Below, piece by piece: positions 28,375-38,896 of a DNA stretch of 64,000 nucleotides. The stretch comes from Ficedula albicollis (taxonomy: Eukaryota > Chordata > Aves > Passeriformes > Muscicapidae), in NCBI RefSeq assembly GCF_000247815.1, contig NC_021674.1:33095462-33159461 (forward strand). Direction: 5' to 3'. Below the pieces are notes generated by a model that made no database searches, was not told where the DNA came from, and saw only the letters and a program-made list of their open reading frames with translations. Numbering within the stretch: position 1 is the stretch's first letter; each line of letters begins with the position of its first letter. The translations under genes were made by a program, and so were the position numbers.

Positions 28375-29998
28375 GTAGGCCCTGTATGATCTCAAGAGTT
28401 ATCAAAGCAGCAGCGTGCACCACAGCCAAATTGATTTTTGCTGCAGCAGTAGTGCTTTCAGTGGACTTACACCAGGGCTGAATTTGGTCTGCCGTGATCA
28501 TCAATAATGAATTTGATTTATTACATTTTAGCTGAATAATGGTGTGCTTTCTTTATTCTTTACTGTAAAGAATTTCTCCTAAAGTTATACGTTCAGTAAA
28601 TGTGCTAAATGGTGCCTAATAGGAAAACCCTCAGTATCAACAAGTTGTTGTGTAATATAAAACATTACTGCTTGGTGTTTACAGAGATGTGATCAGTACT
28701 ACGGTTCTCTAATGCAGTTCCTCTATTAACTAAGGGATCAAGGAATTTTTTTGCAGTATTCTATTATACAGTTTGCAACAAGAAGATGGGGATTTTAATC
28801 CACAAGTCTTTATTCATGAGAATATATTCAGGCTTCTTATCTTTATTAGACTTTGGTTTGATGAACTATGTTACCTAAATGTCATGAAGACAGTAAAAGA
28901 GTAAAGTAACATTGCAAAGTATACTTAGAAAATGCTTCTGTAAGGCTGGCTCTGTATTCATAAACCAAACAGAGCTAGGACACAGGTCCATCTAAAGTGC
29001 TGTCACATAATTGTATTGTTAGGTCACTCCCACACCTAGTCCTGGTCCAAGCAGCTAGCACCCTGCAGCCTAATGCCTGGATGCAGTCCAAGGGGCTGGC
29101 CTGTGAACAGTCCCTTTCTTGGCCCATTTTATTCTCTGTTGTAGAGATAGTCTAGAAGTAGCCATGAACCAGGGTGAATTTACTTGATGTGTTGTCAAAT
29201 GCAAAGTGCTTCACATCAAGGCCTAAACTGTGAATTCTGATTGAGTTTCATCCACTGTTGTTAAGCAGTTGCTGCAGGAGCACTGTTGACCATTCAGCCT
29301 TCTTGAAACTTAAGTCCAAGAATGCCTGGTGTAAATTTCTGTGTTGTACTTAAAATACTGCTACTGTCTTCAGAATGGAGTCTACTTCTGCAACAATCTG
29401 AGAAGACTCATAATAATGTCAGATCACCTAGCTAATTCCAAAGAGGCTGTTTTTTCCCTTTTCATTCCTAACCGACATACTAGTGGAATTGAACTCAGTC
29501 CATAATTGGGCAAATAATCAAGCCTGCAAAAATTCCTCAGTGTTGGATTGTTTTTTAATCAAAACTGTATTTAAAAATCCCTTAAATAGGCAGTTCTAAC
29601 AAACCAACTACATCCCCTTACAATATGTGTATTTTTTTTAACCCCACAAAGGATGTTGATGCATCAGCATCAAGATAAAACTTACTTGATCCAGAACAAA
29701 AGTCCTGCTTCATGTGCTTACACAAGTAATGTAATTCCCATCAACAGTACAGGTTGCATGAACAAGACAAGCAGGATTAGATTTTTGATACTTCATCATG
29801 GTATCTCAAGCAGGGAAGACATTACTACCACTTTCCAGTGAAAAGAATGATTTTCGTTATTATTATTCATGCTTTTATTTTGTTTTCTTTCCTGTTTTTT
29901 TATTCTTTCTTTTTTTTTTCTTTGTATTCCCCAATATCTCTGACAGGCTGAAGTATGTGCTGGGACTGTTTCTTTGTATTCCCCAATACCTCTGACAG
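28375..29998 (+). other. KIF26B: KIF26B intron
   Basis: A 1624-bp intron with donor GTAGGC and acceptor CTCTGACAG preceded by a pyrimidine-rich tract. Its 3' end contains the 52-bp duplication described separately, so its apparent length may be inflated. Nothing else is recognised in it. Confidence 0.9.
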
Positions 29999-30020
29999 GC
30001 TGAAGTATGTGCTGGGACTG
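29917..30020 (+). repeat. 52-bp tandem duplication of exon 2 acceptor and first exon bases
   Basis: Bases 29917-29968 and 29969-30020 are near-identical (CCAATATCTC versus CCAATACCTC). Each contains the polypyrimidine tract, the AG acceptor and the first 22 nt of the exon. Only the downstream acceptor (AG at 29997-29998) gives a continuous KIF26B frame. Splicing at the upstream acceptor (29945-29946) would read into a TGA within 19 codons. Confidence 0.93.
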
Positions 30021-30092
30021 TGGCTGAGGTGATCCAGTCTGTGGTCAATGGGGCAGATGGCTGCGTGTTCTGCTTTGGTCATGCCAAGCTTG
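29999..30092 (+). CDS. KIF26B: KIF26B motor-domain exon with first part of the P-loop
   Basis: This 94-nt exon starts in phase 0 and ends in phase 1 and encodes [11 protein letters not shown] through CFGHAKL plus one base of a glycine codon. It covers the helix before the nucleotide-binding site and the first part of the P-loop. The classical kinesin GQTGSGKT becomes GHAKLGKS once joined to the next exon, a change typical of KIF26 proteins. The donor GTTGGT is non-consensus but has the obligatory GT. The acceptor region is duplicated immediately upstream (29917-29968). The 3' 72 nt and the following intron are duplicated at 30431. The reading frame of this copy is intact. Confidence 0.93.
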
Positions 30093-30791
30093 GTTGGTAT
30101 TGCTAAATTTCTCGACTCAAGCAGTAAAATGAATATTTTTAACCCAGGATTGCTAGTAATTCATTTGTCTGTGTATATTAATTGTATTTGAAAGTATCTG
30201 TGCATGATCTTGTTCTGCATCTTCACCTCTTGCTTATGCTCTGCTTATTGTGTAAATGTTGGACAGCATGCTCTTTGGAACAGAAGTTACCTTTGACTTA
30301 CTGCTTCATTTCAGCCCTTAAATATTATAGCAATTCCATCTTGCATTGTCTTCAGTCATTAATGAATGGTCCAACAGTGACTGCTTACGCATTTATTCGC
30401 TCTGCTTATTGTGTAAATGTTGGACAGCATTGGCTGAGGTGATCCAGTCTGTGGTCAATGGGGCAGATGGCTGCGTGTTCTGCTTTGGTCATGCCAAGCT
30501 TGGTTGGTATTGCTAAATTTCTCGACTCAAGCAGTAAAATGAATATTTTTAACCCAGGATTGCTAGTAATTCATTTGTCTGTGTATATTAATTGTATTTG
30601 AAAGTATCTGTGCATGATCTTGTTCTGCATCTTCACCTCTTGCTTATGCTCTGCTTATTGTGTAAATGTTGGACAGCATGCTCTTTGGAACAGAAGTTAC
30701 CTTTGACTTACTGCTTCATTTCAGCCCTTAAATATTATAGCAATTCCATCTTGCATTGTCTTCAGTCATTAATGAATGGTCCAACAGTGAT
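30021..30791. repeat. About 361-bp direct duplication including part of exon 2, offset 410 bp
   Basis: Bases 30021-30381 are repeated at 30431-30791. The first copy starts 22 nt inside the exon and carries its donor and about 290 bp of intron. The 50-bp spacer 30381-30430 contains a further partial copy of about 30 bp matching 30238-30268. I see no differences between the long copies. Confidence 0.93.
30431..30502 (+). pseudogene. Partial second copy of KIF26B exon 2 (3' 72 nt, no acceptor)
   Basis: The sequence equals 30021-30092 and ends at the same donor. The base pair before it comes from GGACAGCAT, not from the exon's first 22 nt, so there is no proper acceptor and the exon start is missing. 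Including it in the mRNA would break the motor domain. Either it is a dead exon fragment from a tandem duplication or it does not exist in the real genome and reflects assembly duplication. Confidence 0.85.
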
Positions 30792-31550
30792 CTACAGTTT
30801 TCCAGATGTGATTGGTGTCGGTGAGGGTTGGCCCAAATGCTACTTTTATCAAGCTGTGTACTATGAGTATTCACTCAGGTACTTGATGTTTGTGATAACG
30901 CACTTATGGAGTGTGACTAGGCAGATAGTTTGATTTATACTCTATTCCCTGATTAGACAATTCACTCATTACTGACCTCTTCCTACTGTGTCTCCAACAC
31001 ATATTATTGTAATGGTTAACTGAATGTTACTGATGGATCAAAATTCACACTTTGGACATGCTTCTGTCGCATTTCAGGTATTCGTGGAAGGACAGTAAAA
31101 AGGAGAATCATCATCATTAACATGCTATTATTTTGAAATAACTGGATTTTGAGAGTAATCATATGTTTTGTTCATATTTATCTAATTTTGGAAGTACTGT
31201 CTCCTGAATTAAGAGGGGTTTATTGCATGTGTGCAATGATCTCCATTCTTTACTGTCTCAAAGAACCACAGGTGTACACATATAACGAAAAAGAATAATT
31301 CAGTTTTGCAGGTGGTAAAGAAGATCAAGCTGTATCTGGCCATGATTATCCCAAATTATAGGCAACAAAACCTGGAGAGCACTGAATGCTGCAATGCAGC
31401 CAGGTCTGGTACAATGAATGGTTGGGCTGGTGTTCCAGTTACACCAGAAGGCCCCTCTGGACCAGGCAGGAGTGACACTAGGATGAGGTCTTAGATATTT
31501 AACCCCCCTGTGACCTGCCAAGCACAAGATTGCAAATGAGGTGGAAAAGG

Positions 31551-31580
31551 AAGCCACCAGATAACAAGCCACCAGATAAC
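31551..31580. repeat. 15-bp perfect tandem repeat (x2)
   Basis: AAGCCACCAGATAAC occurs at 31551-31565 and again at 31566-31580. Confidence 0.85.
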
Positions 31581-32577
31581 AGGCTCTCACAACTGCTGGG
31601 CATCCTTTAGAGAGATATCCTAGCTGGGGTTTTGCTGAAGCATGAGTTGAGTCTCTGCAATTGCTTTGTTAACTGCACCACCACCGTTCCATAAACCATG
31701 GATCTACCCAGACCTTGACACAGATGTGCATAGAAATATTTTTTTCACTGATCTTCTTCCACATAGGTTCAACATAAGAAATAGAACAAGGTAAAGAAGC
31801 CAGAAGTACTTGCCTGAAAAGATGTATACCTTTATTATATGGCTTTTAAATTTAGGAGCTTTAGAAAACTTATCTAAAAGCATTATATGTAGTGACACAT
31901 AAAGCAGTTTAAGATAGTACTCTGTGTCTGTTCTTAATCACCATACTTTTACAGCAAAGACAAGCCAGAGCTATAATTGCAGAGTTAAAAAATACCTAAC
32001 CAGGGGATGGTTTTTACCCAGGTGAAATATTAATTGTTGTGGACCCACTTCAGTACCAAGTGATCACATATACCTGGTTAGTTTTGTTGGTTTTGTTTCT
32101 GAATGAAGTTACATCTGTGTGATTCTGGGACCAGGTTTATGTCAATCTCAACTCCAGCATTTGAAATACAATCTGGTGCTTTGAAGTAAAATGGTATTGA
32201 AAGAATACCACACCTACAATATTCAAAGTAGAGGTTTTTTGAGATCATGGCCCTCCTGCTCTGCTTAATTCCCTCCATGATTCAACCACACCAGAGACTG
32301 CAGCATTGCAAGGTGGGGGCCTGCAGCACCCTGCCTTGGGAATGGGATATGTCAGGGGGATGCATGATGTAATGATTTTTGAAAGAAGCTCAAAATTTCA
32401 TCTGCATTTTCTGTGTCCAATTTATCTACCTGCCTGTATTTTCCCATTGCTGACTGTCCTTGTTGTAGTGAAGTTGTTTTCATGAAGGTGTCCAGGATAA
32501 TCTCTCTTGGCAGAAGGCTGTCAAGGTCCTGGGAATGATGTGATGTTTTATTTTCTTCATCCTCCCATTCCTGACAG

Positions 32578-32840
32578 GGAAGTCATACACCATGATTGGG
32601 AAGGATGATTCCATGCAAAATCTTGGAATAATTCCTTGTGCCATCTCGTGGCTATTCAAGTTGATTAATGAACGCAAAGAGAAGACAGGAGCACGCTTCT
32701 CAGTCCGGATTTCTGCAGTGGAAGTGTGGGGGAAAGAAGAGAATCTGAGAGACCTGTTGTCAGAAGTGGCTACAGGCAGCCTGCAAGATGGCCAGTCCCC
32801 AGGTGTCTACCTTTGTGAAGACCCCATTTGTGGCATGCAG
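32578..32840 (+). CDS. KIF26B: KIF26B motor-domain exon, P-loop lysine/serine and central motor
   Basis: This 263-nt exon starts in phase 1 (GG AAG TCA) and ends in phase 0 at CAG|GTGAAT. It completes the P-loop as GKSYTM and reads on through [19 protein letters not shown] and the strand [20 protein letters not shown]. Its last residues are [13 protein letters not shown]. The order matches the central kinesin motor (helix alpha-2 and the following strands). The YNE/IRDLL segment seen in conventional kinesins is replaced by [11 protein letters not shown]. No stops or frameshifts are present. Conservation with mammalian KIF26B, as I remember it, is very high. Confidence 0.95.
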
Positions 32841-33139
32841 GTGAATCCAAGATGAATTTTACACTGAAACAAGTAACATGACTTTTCTGGTTTTTTTTCT
32901 GGAGCTATTGAGATCGTTCAATTTCAAGAACCCAGAGCATAGAGTTTATAGACTTGAAAGTGTTTACTTTAAAACATGCAGGAACTTTATGACCTGCAGC
33001 TGCAGGGCCATCTGCTCTCTTGGCCTAAATATTTGTACCTCTAGTATAACTGATATTGAGCAAGGGCTTGTGTTTGCAATAAAACATGAAAACATTCAGT
33101 GCAAGCAAAAATTCATCTCATTCTTAAGAAAAAAAAAAA

Positions 33140-33850
33140 GAAACGTAACAAAAGATCACAAAAGTGATCTCTCTTTTGTAAAACAGCAAGCTAAAATATT
33201 TATAGTACTGCACAAATTGCTGTAGGCCATTAATATGGCTGTTTATTTCTTTATAAATGACATTATTTATAGCATGAAACGAAACAAAAAATCACAAAAG
33301 TGATCTCTCTTTTGTAAAACAGCAAGCTAAAATATTTATAGTACTGCACAAATTGCTGTAGGCCATTAATATGGCTGTTTATTTCTTTATAAATGACATT
33401 ATTTATAGCATTTGCATTAGCAGTGTTGTAGGGAGCATTAATTGCTACTTATTAATTGCTGTCAAGAAGTAAATTCCTGAGCTGGTCAAGTCAAGAAAAA
33501 CTCAAACTCTTCTCAGGTTCAGAATTTTAGCAGGATTGAGTAACTGGCTCATCTATTTTCTGAGAAACGTAACAAAAGATCACAAAAGTGATCTCTCTTT
33601 TGTAAAACAGCAAGCTAAAATATTTATAGTACTGCACAAATTGCTGTAGGCCATTAATATGGCTGTTTATTTCTTTATAAATGACATTATTTATAGCATT
33701 TGCATTAGCAGTGTTGTAGGGAGCATTAATTGCTACTTATTAATTGCTGTCAAGAAGTAAATTCCTGAGCTGGTCAAGTCAAGAAAAACTCAAACTCTTC
33801 TCAGGTTCAGAATTTTAGCAGGATTGAGTAACTGGCTCATCTATTTTCTG
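33140..33850. repeat. Triple tandem repeat (136 bp partial + 288 bp + 287 bp)
   Basis: Copy 1 is 33140-33275 (truncated), copy 2 is 33276-33563 and copy 3 is 33564-33850. Copies 1 and 3 share GAAACGTAACAAAAGATCAC, while copy 2 has two changes there. Copies 1 and 3 therefore contain a perfect 7-bp hairpin, AGATCAC-AAAA-GTGATCT, and copy 2 has lost its closing base pairs. Beyond that the copies look identical. Confidence 0.93.
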
Positions 33851-34148
33851 TGTGACTATGAGAAATTCTCAGCATACCTATTTCCCCCCCCCTTCTCTTG
33901 GTTTGAGGGGAAAAGGGACCTATTCTTTCATTTTGCTCTTTGTGAGGGAGTAAATTGCTTTTTGTATGAGTAGATGAAGAGGAAGCAGAAGAAGGTGATG
34001 GAGTTTGAAAACATTGTGGCAACCTGAAATGCAAAGGCTGCTTCTGTCAAGAACCTGCAGAGCCCTGTGCATTCCAGGATAGGGAATGGAGGGAGAAGGG
34101 AACAGATCTACAGGGTCATGTACCCTATATCCAGCTGCAAGCATCTAG

Positions 34149-34182
34149 AGATCATGACTCACATCCACGTGAGTCATGATCT
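34149..34182. other. Perfect 14-bp inverted repeat with AP-1-like cores
   Basis: The left arm AGATCATGACTCAC (34149-34162) and right arm GTGAGTCATGATCT (34169-34182) are exact reverse complements with a 6-nt loop ATCCAC. Each arm holds the AP-1 core TGACTCA/TGAGTCA. It could be a stem-loop in the intron RNA, or a paired AP-1-type site. I cannot tell which, or whether it is functional. Confidence 0.7.
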
Positions 34183-35922
34183 GTGAGATTTTAAACAGCA
34201 AGTAGTAAATTTTGTGTCTTATCTCTTTGTGGTTTAAGGTTTTTAGGCATATTTAGGTCATATTTTTCATTCTTTTGCATTCTTCCTTGGAATTATAAAG
34301 CCGTGTTTTGATTTTAAATAACAATTAGGGTTCTCATTTTCGCTTAACTCCTGACTTTAGTGTTTTATGAAATTCTTCACGTATCACAAGAGATCTCATT
34401 CCCTGGTATCCAGTAACTGGTGCAGTCTAGTAAATATGAGAGACTTGGATCTGCACAGTTCCCATTGGGGTGATGGATGGCTCAGTTAAGAATTCCTATA
34501 TGTATGTTGCATGTGTTACATAACTGTGTCACAACCCAGCATCTCCTTAGTGCTTAATTCTTTACTAAGGTATTTTAGCACAATAGCAATAATAAGAAAT
34601 ATTCCATTATGGTAGCTTATTTTCATATAGATAAACAGTACAGCTATATGCAGAATGAATTATTTTTGATCAGTGAAGAAGAGGTAGCTGCATGAGATAC
34701 CTGTGCATCTCTGCAGTATGAAAGAATGAATTAAGTTGCAAGGAAAGAAGCCTTTTTATGTATGCTTACAAGACATTCTGGAGTCTTGTGTCATACACCT
34801 GAATTCTCCAAATCCTCAGATGAAGGGAGAGTATTATATTATAGCCATACAGATACGCAGAATCAGCAGTGTGTATGGCAAATGAGTTATCACCATATGT
34901 CATACTGTCTGTCACTGGACCTTCCCCAGTATGCACATTTTCTCGTTGCTTACATTAGTGAGATCAGCCCACAGACTGGCCTGCCTTCTGCTGGCCTTGT
35001 TAACTCCTTCCTGTTCCTTTTCCATCTTTCCTGAGAGAGCATAGCCTTCAGCTGTGTCACCGAATCCTATGCACAGCCTCAGCTTATCCCTCCTCAGCTG
35101 ATTAATGGTCATGAAGAGAAAACAGAAGTGCAGTCTTGGAGAACTTAACTGTCAACTATATTATACAGCAGGGGAACAAACCCCATGAACAGGAAGTTCC
35201 TTGCTGTTTTTATGGCAGAGAAGACAAATCTATCCTGTGGGCTGTGGGCCAGTTCTGTGTACTGCCAAAATGAATGCCATCAGATTGCAGAGTCATGTGT
35301 CCCTTGCTCAGACAAACTAGTCTTAGGTGCCATGAAACATACATGTGTTCCTAATGTCAGGAAGGGTTGATATCTGCCCTCCTATGCTGTCTGTCACTTT
35401 GGAGAGTGAAGGGCAGGCTGGTGACAGGAATTGAGGTCCAGCAAATATGAATGTTTGTACAATACCTGTCTTGTTCCATTTTATGGGTTGCCCTGGCTTG
35501 TGAACAGGTGTGTAATAAACTTCTGGTGTGAAGGAGCAAGGAGAAGGCTTCTCTTCTGGGCTGCTCCTCATGTGCCACGGGGCAGAACACAGGCTTCAGT
35601 CCTGTTATTCTTGAGATTTACCTGTGGGCTGCTTCCTTCTAACACTTTCTGAAGGTTAACACTCTGCTGTTTCTGCCAGATTTTGGGTTTGGGATTGATG
35701 CGCCTTCCACAATTTTTTCCGCACTTTTAGCCATGAGGGCTCCTGGAGGGCGTGCTACTGCCACTGCCAGTGTCGGGAGGGTCTCATTCCATGGGCACCT
35801 CCTCCTTTGTGGTCCCGGTGGAAGCCAGTGTATCCCCACCGTGTGTTGATTGTGGGAAGCTGTCTGGCAGTGTTTGTCTGTGTGAGAATTTCTCAGCCGT
35901 CTCTCCCTGGCGTTGACTGCAG

Positions 35923-36106
35923 CTCCAGAACCAGAGCGAGCTGCGCGCCCCCACGGCAGAGAAGGCCGCCTTCTTCCTGGACGCCGCCATCGCCTCGCGC
36001 CGCAGCAGCCAGCGGGACTGCGACCAGGAGGAGCACCGCAACTCCCACATGCTCTTCACGCTGCACATCTACCAGTACCGCATGGAGAAGAGCGGCAAAG
36101 GCGGAA
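35923..36106 (+). CDS. KIF26B: KIF26B motor-domain exon, switch I region
   Basis: This 184-nt exon starts in phase 0 after CTGCAG and ends in phase 1 at GGAA|GTAAGA. It begins [18 protein letters not shown], runs through the helix [19 protein letters not shown] and ends [15 protein letters not shown]. The RNSH motif occupies the place of the kinesin switch I NxxSSRSH, here degenerate. TLHIYQYRM is the strand that follows. The exon is clearly more GC- and CpG-rich than its introns, as expected of a conserved exon in this AT-rich locus. The open frame is continuous with the flanking exons. Confidence 0.95.
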
Positions 36107-36506
36107 GTAAGATGTCCTCTTGCTCCTCCTCTCCCTCCCCTTCCAGCCTGCCTGGAAACTGGGCCTCCAGACAGTATTATTTAGTGGTGAAAATCAGCAG
36201 AGTCCTCCATTCGGTGAGGAGTGGGCTGTGCATGCAAGCAGGCTGTCCCATGCCTGGTGAAGAGCCACCAAAAGGCCATTATTGCCATCACTTGTCACTT
36301 TAGTTGCTCTTGTGGAGACACCAGTTCTCAGCCCTGTGTGGGCCTCTGTATCTGAAAAAAAAAAAAGAGTGCTTTTCAAATTGGCCTTTATCATTGTCTT
36401 TACAGATAGCATTGAGGTCATGGATTAAAATATTGCGGTGACTGGAATTCCCTGCCACCCTTATGTTAACTGCTCCTCTTTGGCACCTAAATCGGGCAGT
36501 GTGTGT

Positions 36507-36801
36507 GGAAGCTGATGCTGGCAATCTATAAACTGGGAAGCTGATGTTGACAACCCATAAACTACACCCTTTCTTGGAGATTCATGCTGTTTTAGTTGCT
36601 GGCCCAACTATGCATGCACACATGGTTCTTTTTAAAGGGTCTGAATTTTTCAGATAGGCTAAAATTCATGCTGTTTTAGTTGCTGACCCAACTATGCATG
36701 CACACATGGTTCTTTTTAGAGATTCATGCTGTTTTAGTTGCTGGCCCAACTATGCATGCACACATGGTTCTTTTTAAAGGGTCTGAATTTTTCAGATAGG
36801 C
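36507..36801. repeat. Short tandem repeats: diverged 28-bp pair, then three copies of a 55-80-bp unit
   Basis: A diverged 28-bp unit occurs at 36507-36534 and 36535-36562. A second unit follows at 36579-36660 and 36721-36801 (full) and 36665-36719 (partial, GACCCAAC instead of GGCCCAAC). Confidence 0.88.
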
Positions 36802-38834
36802 TTGTTCCCTCCCTTTGCCATGTATGCTTTCACTGGCTTGTGTCTTTATTTCCATATGCCACTTTTACATGAGGAAAAGGTGCTTCCATGTCTACTTTTA
36901 TGTTTCTATAATTTTAAAAGCTTTTTTCTCCCACCATTTATATTATTTTATTATATTTGTCTTCTGTTTCAAGTCTTCCAAATTTTTTATGACTGAAGAT
37001 ATATAGAGAGGGGTTTTTGTAAGTAAATTCCAATGATAAAAGATTTGTATAATGCAGGAAGCACCACCACTGAAAAAGAAAACTCTGGCATTAAAATTCT
37101 TTTATTAAATAATCTTTTTTTTTAACAGAGCAAAATGTTTGTTTGAAAGACACCAGAGACATCTGCTTTTTTAAATTCACGGGCTTAAGCAATTCTGCAG
37201 AAACAGCATATGTTTCAGCTCCTGGCTCTGCATAGGTTATTGGTAATAAGGAATAGATTGCAAGGCATGATGTGTAGTGGGTGTTCACCACTGCAGTATT
37301 AATGTCAAATGTTTAAATGATAAAAATTTGCATTGACTGTACTTATAGGAGAAAGAAACAGAAAGTTGCTCTAAATGGAAATGCGGCTTGCATGTATTTA
37401 AGTAATAACCCCTGTGGAATTGGCAGTCAGAAATCTCAATTAACTAAAGGTTTATTAATTAACCACCCTGCGGTGGAAAGGAAGACAGTGAATACTCAAA
37501 CAGACTGGTTTATAGGAATAAAATGGCTGATTTTGAGGGAATAATTATTACAATTATTTAATGCTCCTTATTTTTTCCTACATGAAAGTAGATGCACACA
37601 CACCGTCCTTTCCCACTACTTTCAAATACCATTAATAAAAGGAAAAATATTATTTTCTTGTGGGTATAATTTCAGAAAAAGAAGACATGACCCTGTTGGA
37701 TTAGAGTACGGCATGCCTTGCCCACTGCCTCCAGTTATATCTTTGTCTCGTGGCCATACCATACTCCTGTCTTCAAGTTCCCATATCTGAGTGGCCTTAC
37801 AAGCTAGGCAGGGTCAGATCCCACTGATAATTGAATGAGGGGGAATTCCAGCTGCTCAGAAAGGACGCCTAGTGATTATCACTGTCTCCTGCTGTAATGA
37901 AGGACTTCTCAGAAAAAAACCACGAAGATAGTAGAGATATATAGATTCCAGTAACAGGATTACAAAAGGATAGGAAGAAAGGGGAAAAAAAAGAAGCCCA
38001 GCTTCTAAAGGATAAGAGATTAAAGGGCTGGCTAACGTGTGATTTTGGTAAAAAATGACTGTTAGAGTAAGGCATTGGTACTGTACTTACCTCCTTGTTA
38101 GATTCATTACCAGGAATGTCATGAAGCAGGCTTAGCACCTTTGAAATAAATGACATTGTGGCAGAACTGGATCACTGTCATTTTTCAGCTGTCAGCTCTG
38201 CAAAGTCTCTATGACCACAGAAAAAAAACAAGTGTTAGGAAGTTCCACTTCTTTTCTCTATAGTAGCCAGGCACATTAGTGGACACCTTTCCTTACAAAT
38301 AACTTCATTTTCAGAGTAATCAAGTGGATCTACAATCTCAAAAATATTACTTCAACATGTAAATTAAATAAGAAAGAAACAACCAGTAAATTATCTTACT
38401 CTGGATTTCCTCAAGTTGTGTAATAGGAGTATATGTGGAAGCAATATGACAGCTTTTGAAAGGTAGTGATTTTTTCCATTTTCTTTTATTTCCCTTACAT
38501 CTGGTAATCTTAGCAACAGAAATATTTATTATATATGATTCAGTAAAGTCACCTACAGTCACTTGCAGTAGCAACTAAATGCATTTCTTGGTTTTTCTAA
38601 GTAAATGATTGGGAGACACTCAAGTAAGGAATTCCAGCCTTCTGCAGATAGAATATGTTAGAGGACTCAGGGACTCTTTAAGGGTTTTAAGGACTTTAGA
38701 GGGGAGACAAAGGTCCTCCATCATCAGTTTAGAGGTGCATGTGCCTTACTGGTTCCCCAAGGCAGCCTAATTTTCTGTAGTGAGTACAGGAGCCCATAGT
38801 GTCTGTGGATATTTTCTGGTGAGAGGAATACATA

Positions 38835-38896
38835 GAAGTCCAGTGTTAGTTCTTCAGCTCTAACACCTGATAGAGCTGAAGAACCAACAGCACTTC
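38835..38896. other. Long hairpin (pre-miRNA-like foldback)
   Basis: An 18-nt arm (38845-38862, GTTAGTTCTTCAGCTCTA) pairs with 38871-38888 with a single mismatch (A opposite C), around an 8-nt loop. One further pair (38844/38889), a small internal loop and a 5-bp outer stem (38835-38839 with 38892-38896) extend it to about 62 nt. A stem this long is rare by chance. It could be a small-RNA precursor, a remnant palindromic transposon (MITE) or fortuitous. Confidence 0.55.

Larger units (their letters stand above)
30093..32577 (+). other. KIF26B: KIF26B intron
   Basis: A 2485-bp intron with acceptor ATTCCTGACAG. It includes the duplicated exon 2 fragment (30431-30502) and a 15-bp tandem repeat at 31551-31580. 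The rest shows no recognisable elements. Confidence 0.9.
32841..35922 (+). other. KIF26B: KIF26B intron
   Basis: A 3082-bp intron with donor GTGAAT and acceptor GACTGCAG. It holds the threefold repeat at 33140-33850, a hairpin at 34149-34182 and a short C run near 33883-33892. The sequence becomes GC-richer and CpG-bearing in the last 250 bp before the next exon. No other features were recognised. Confidence 0.9.

Noticed and set aside
29945..29998. Upstream AG as the true exon 2 start
   Set aside because: Reading from 29947 leads to an in-frame TGA after 18 codons, whereas 29999 gives the conserved motor sequence in phase.
35784..36303. Overlapping frames around 35784-36303 in several phases
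   Set aside because: They are out-of-frame shadows of the KIF26B exon 35923-36106. Only the spliced phase gives the motor-domain sequence.
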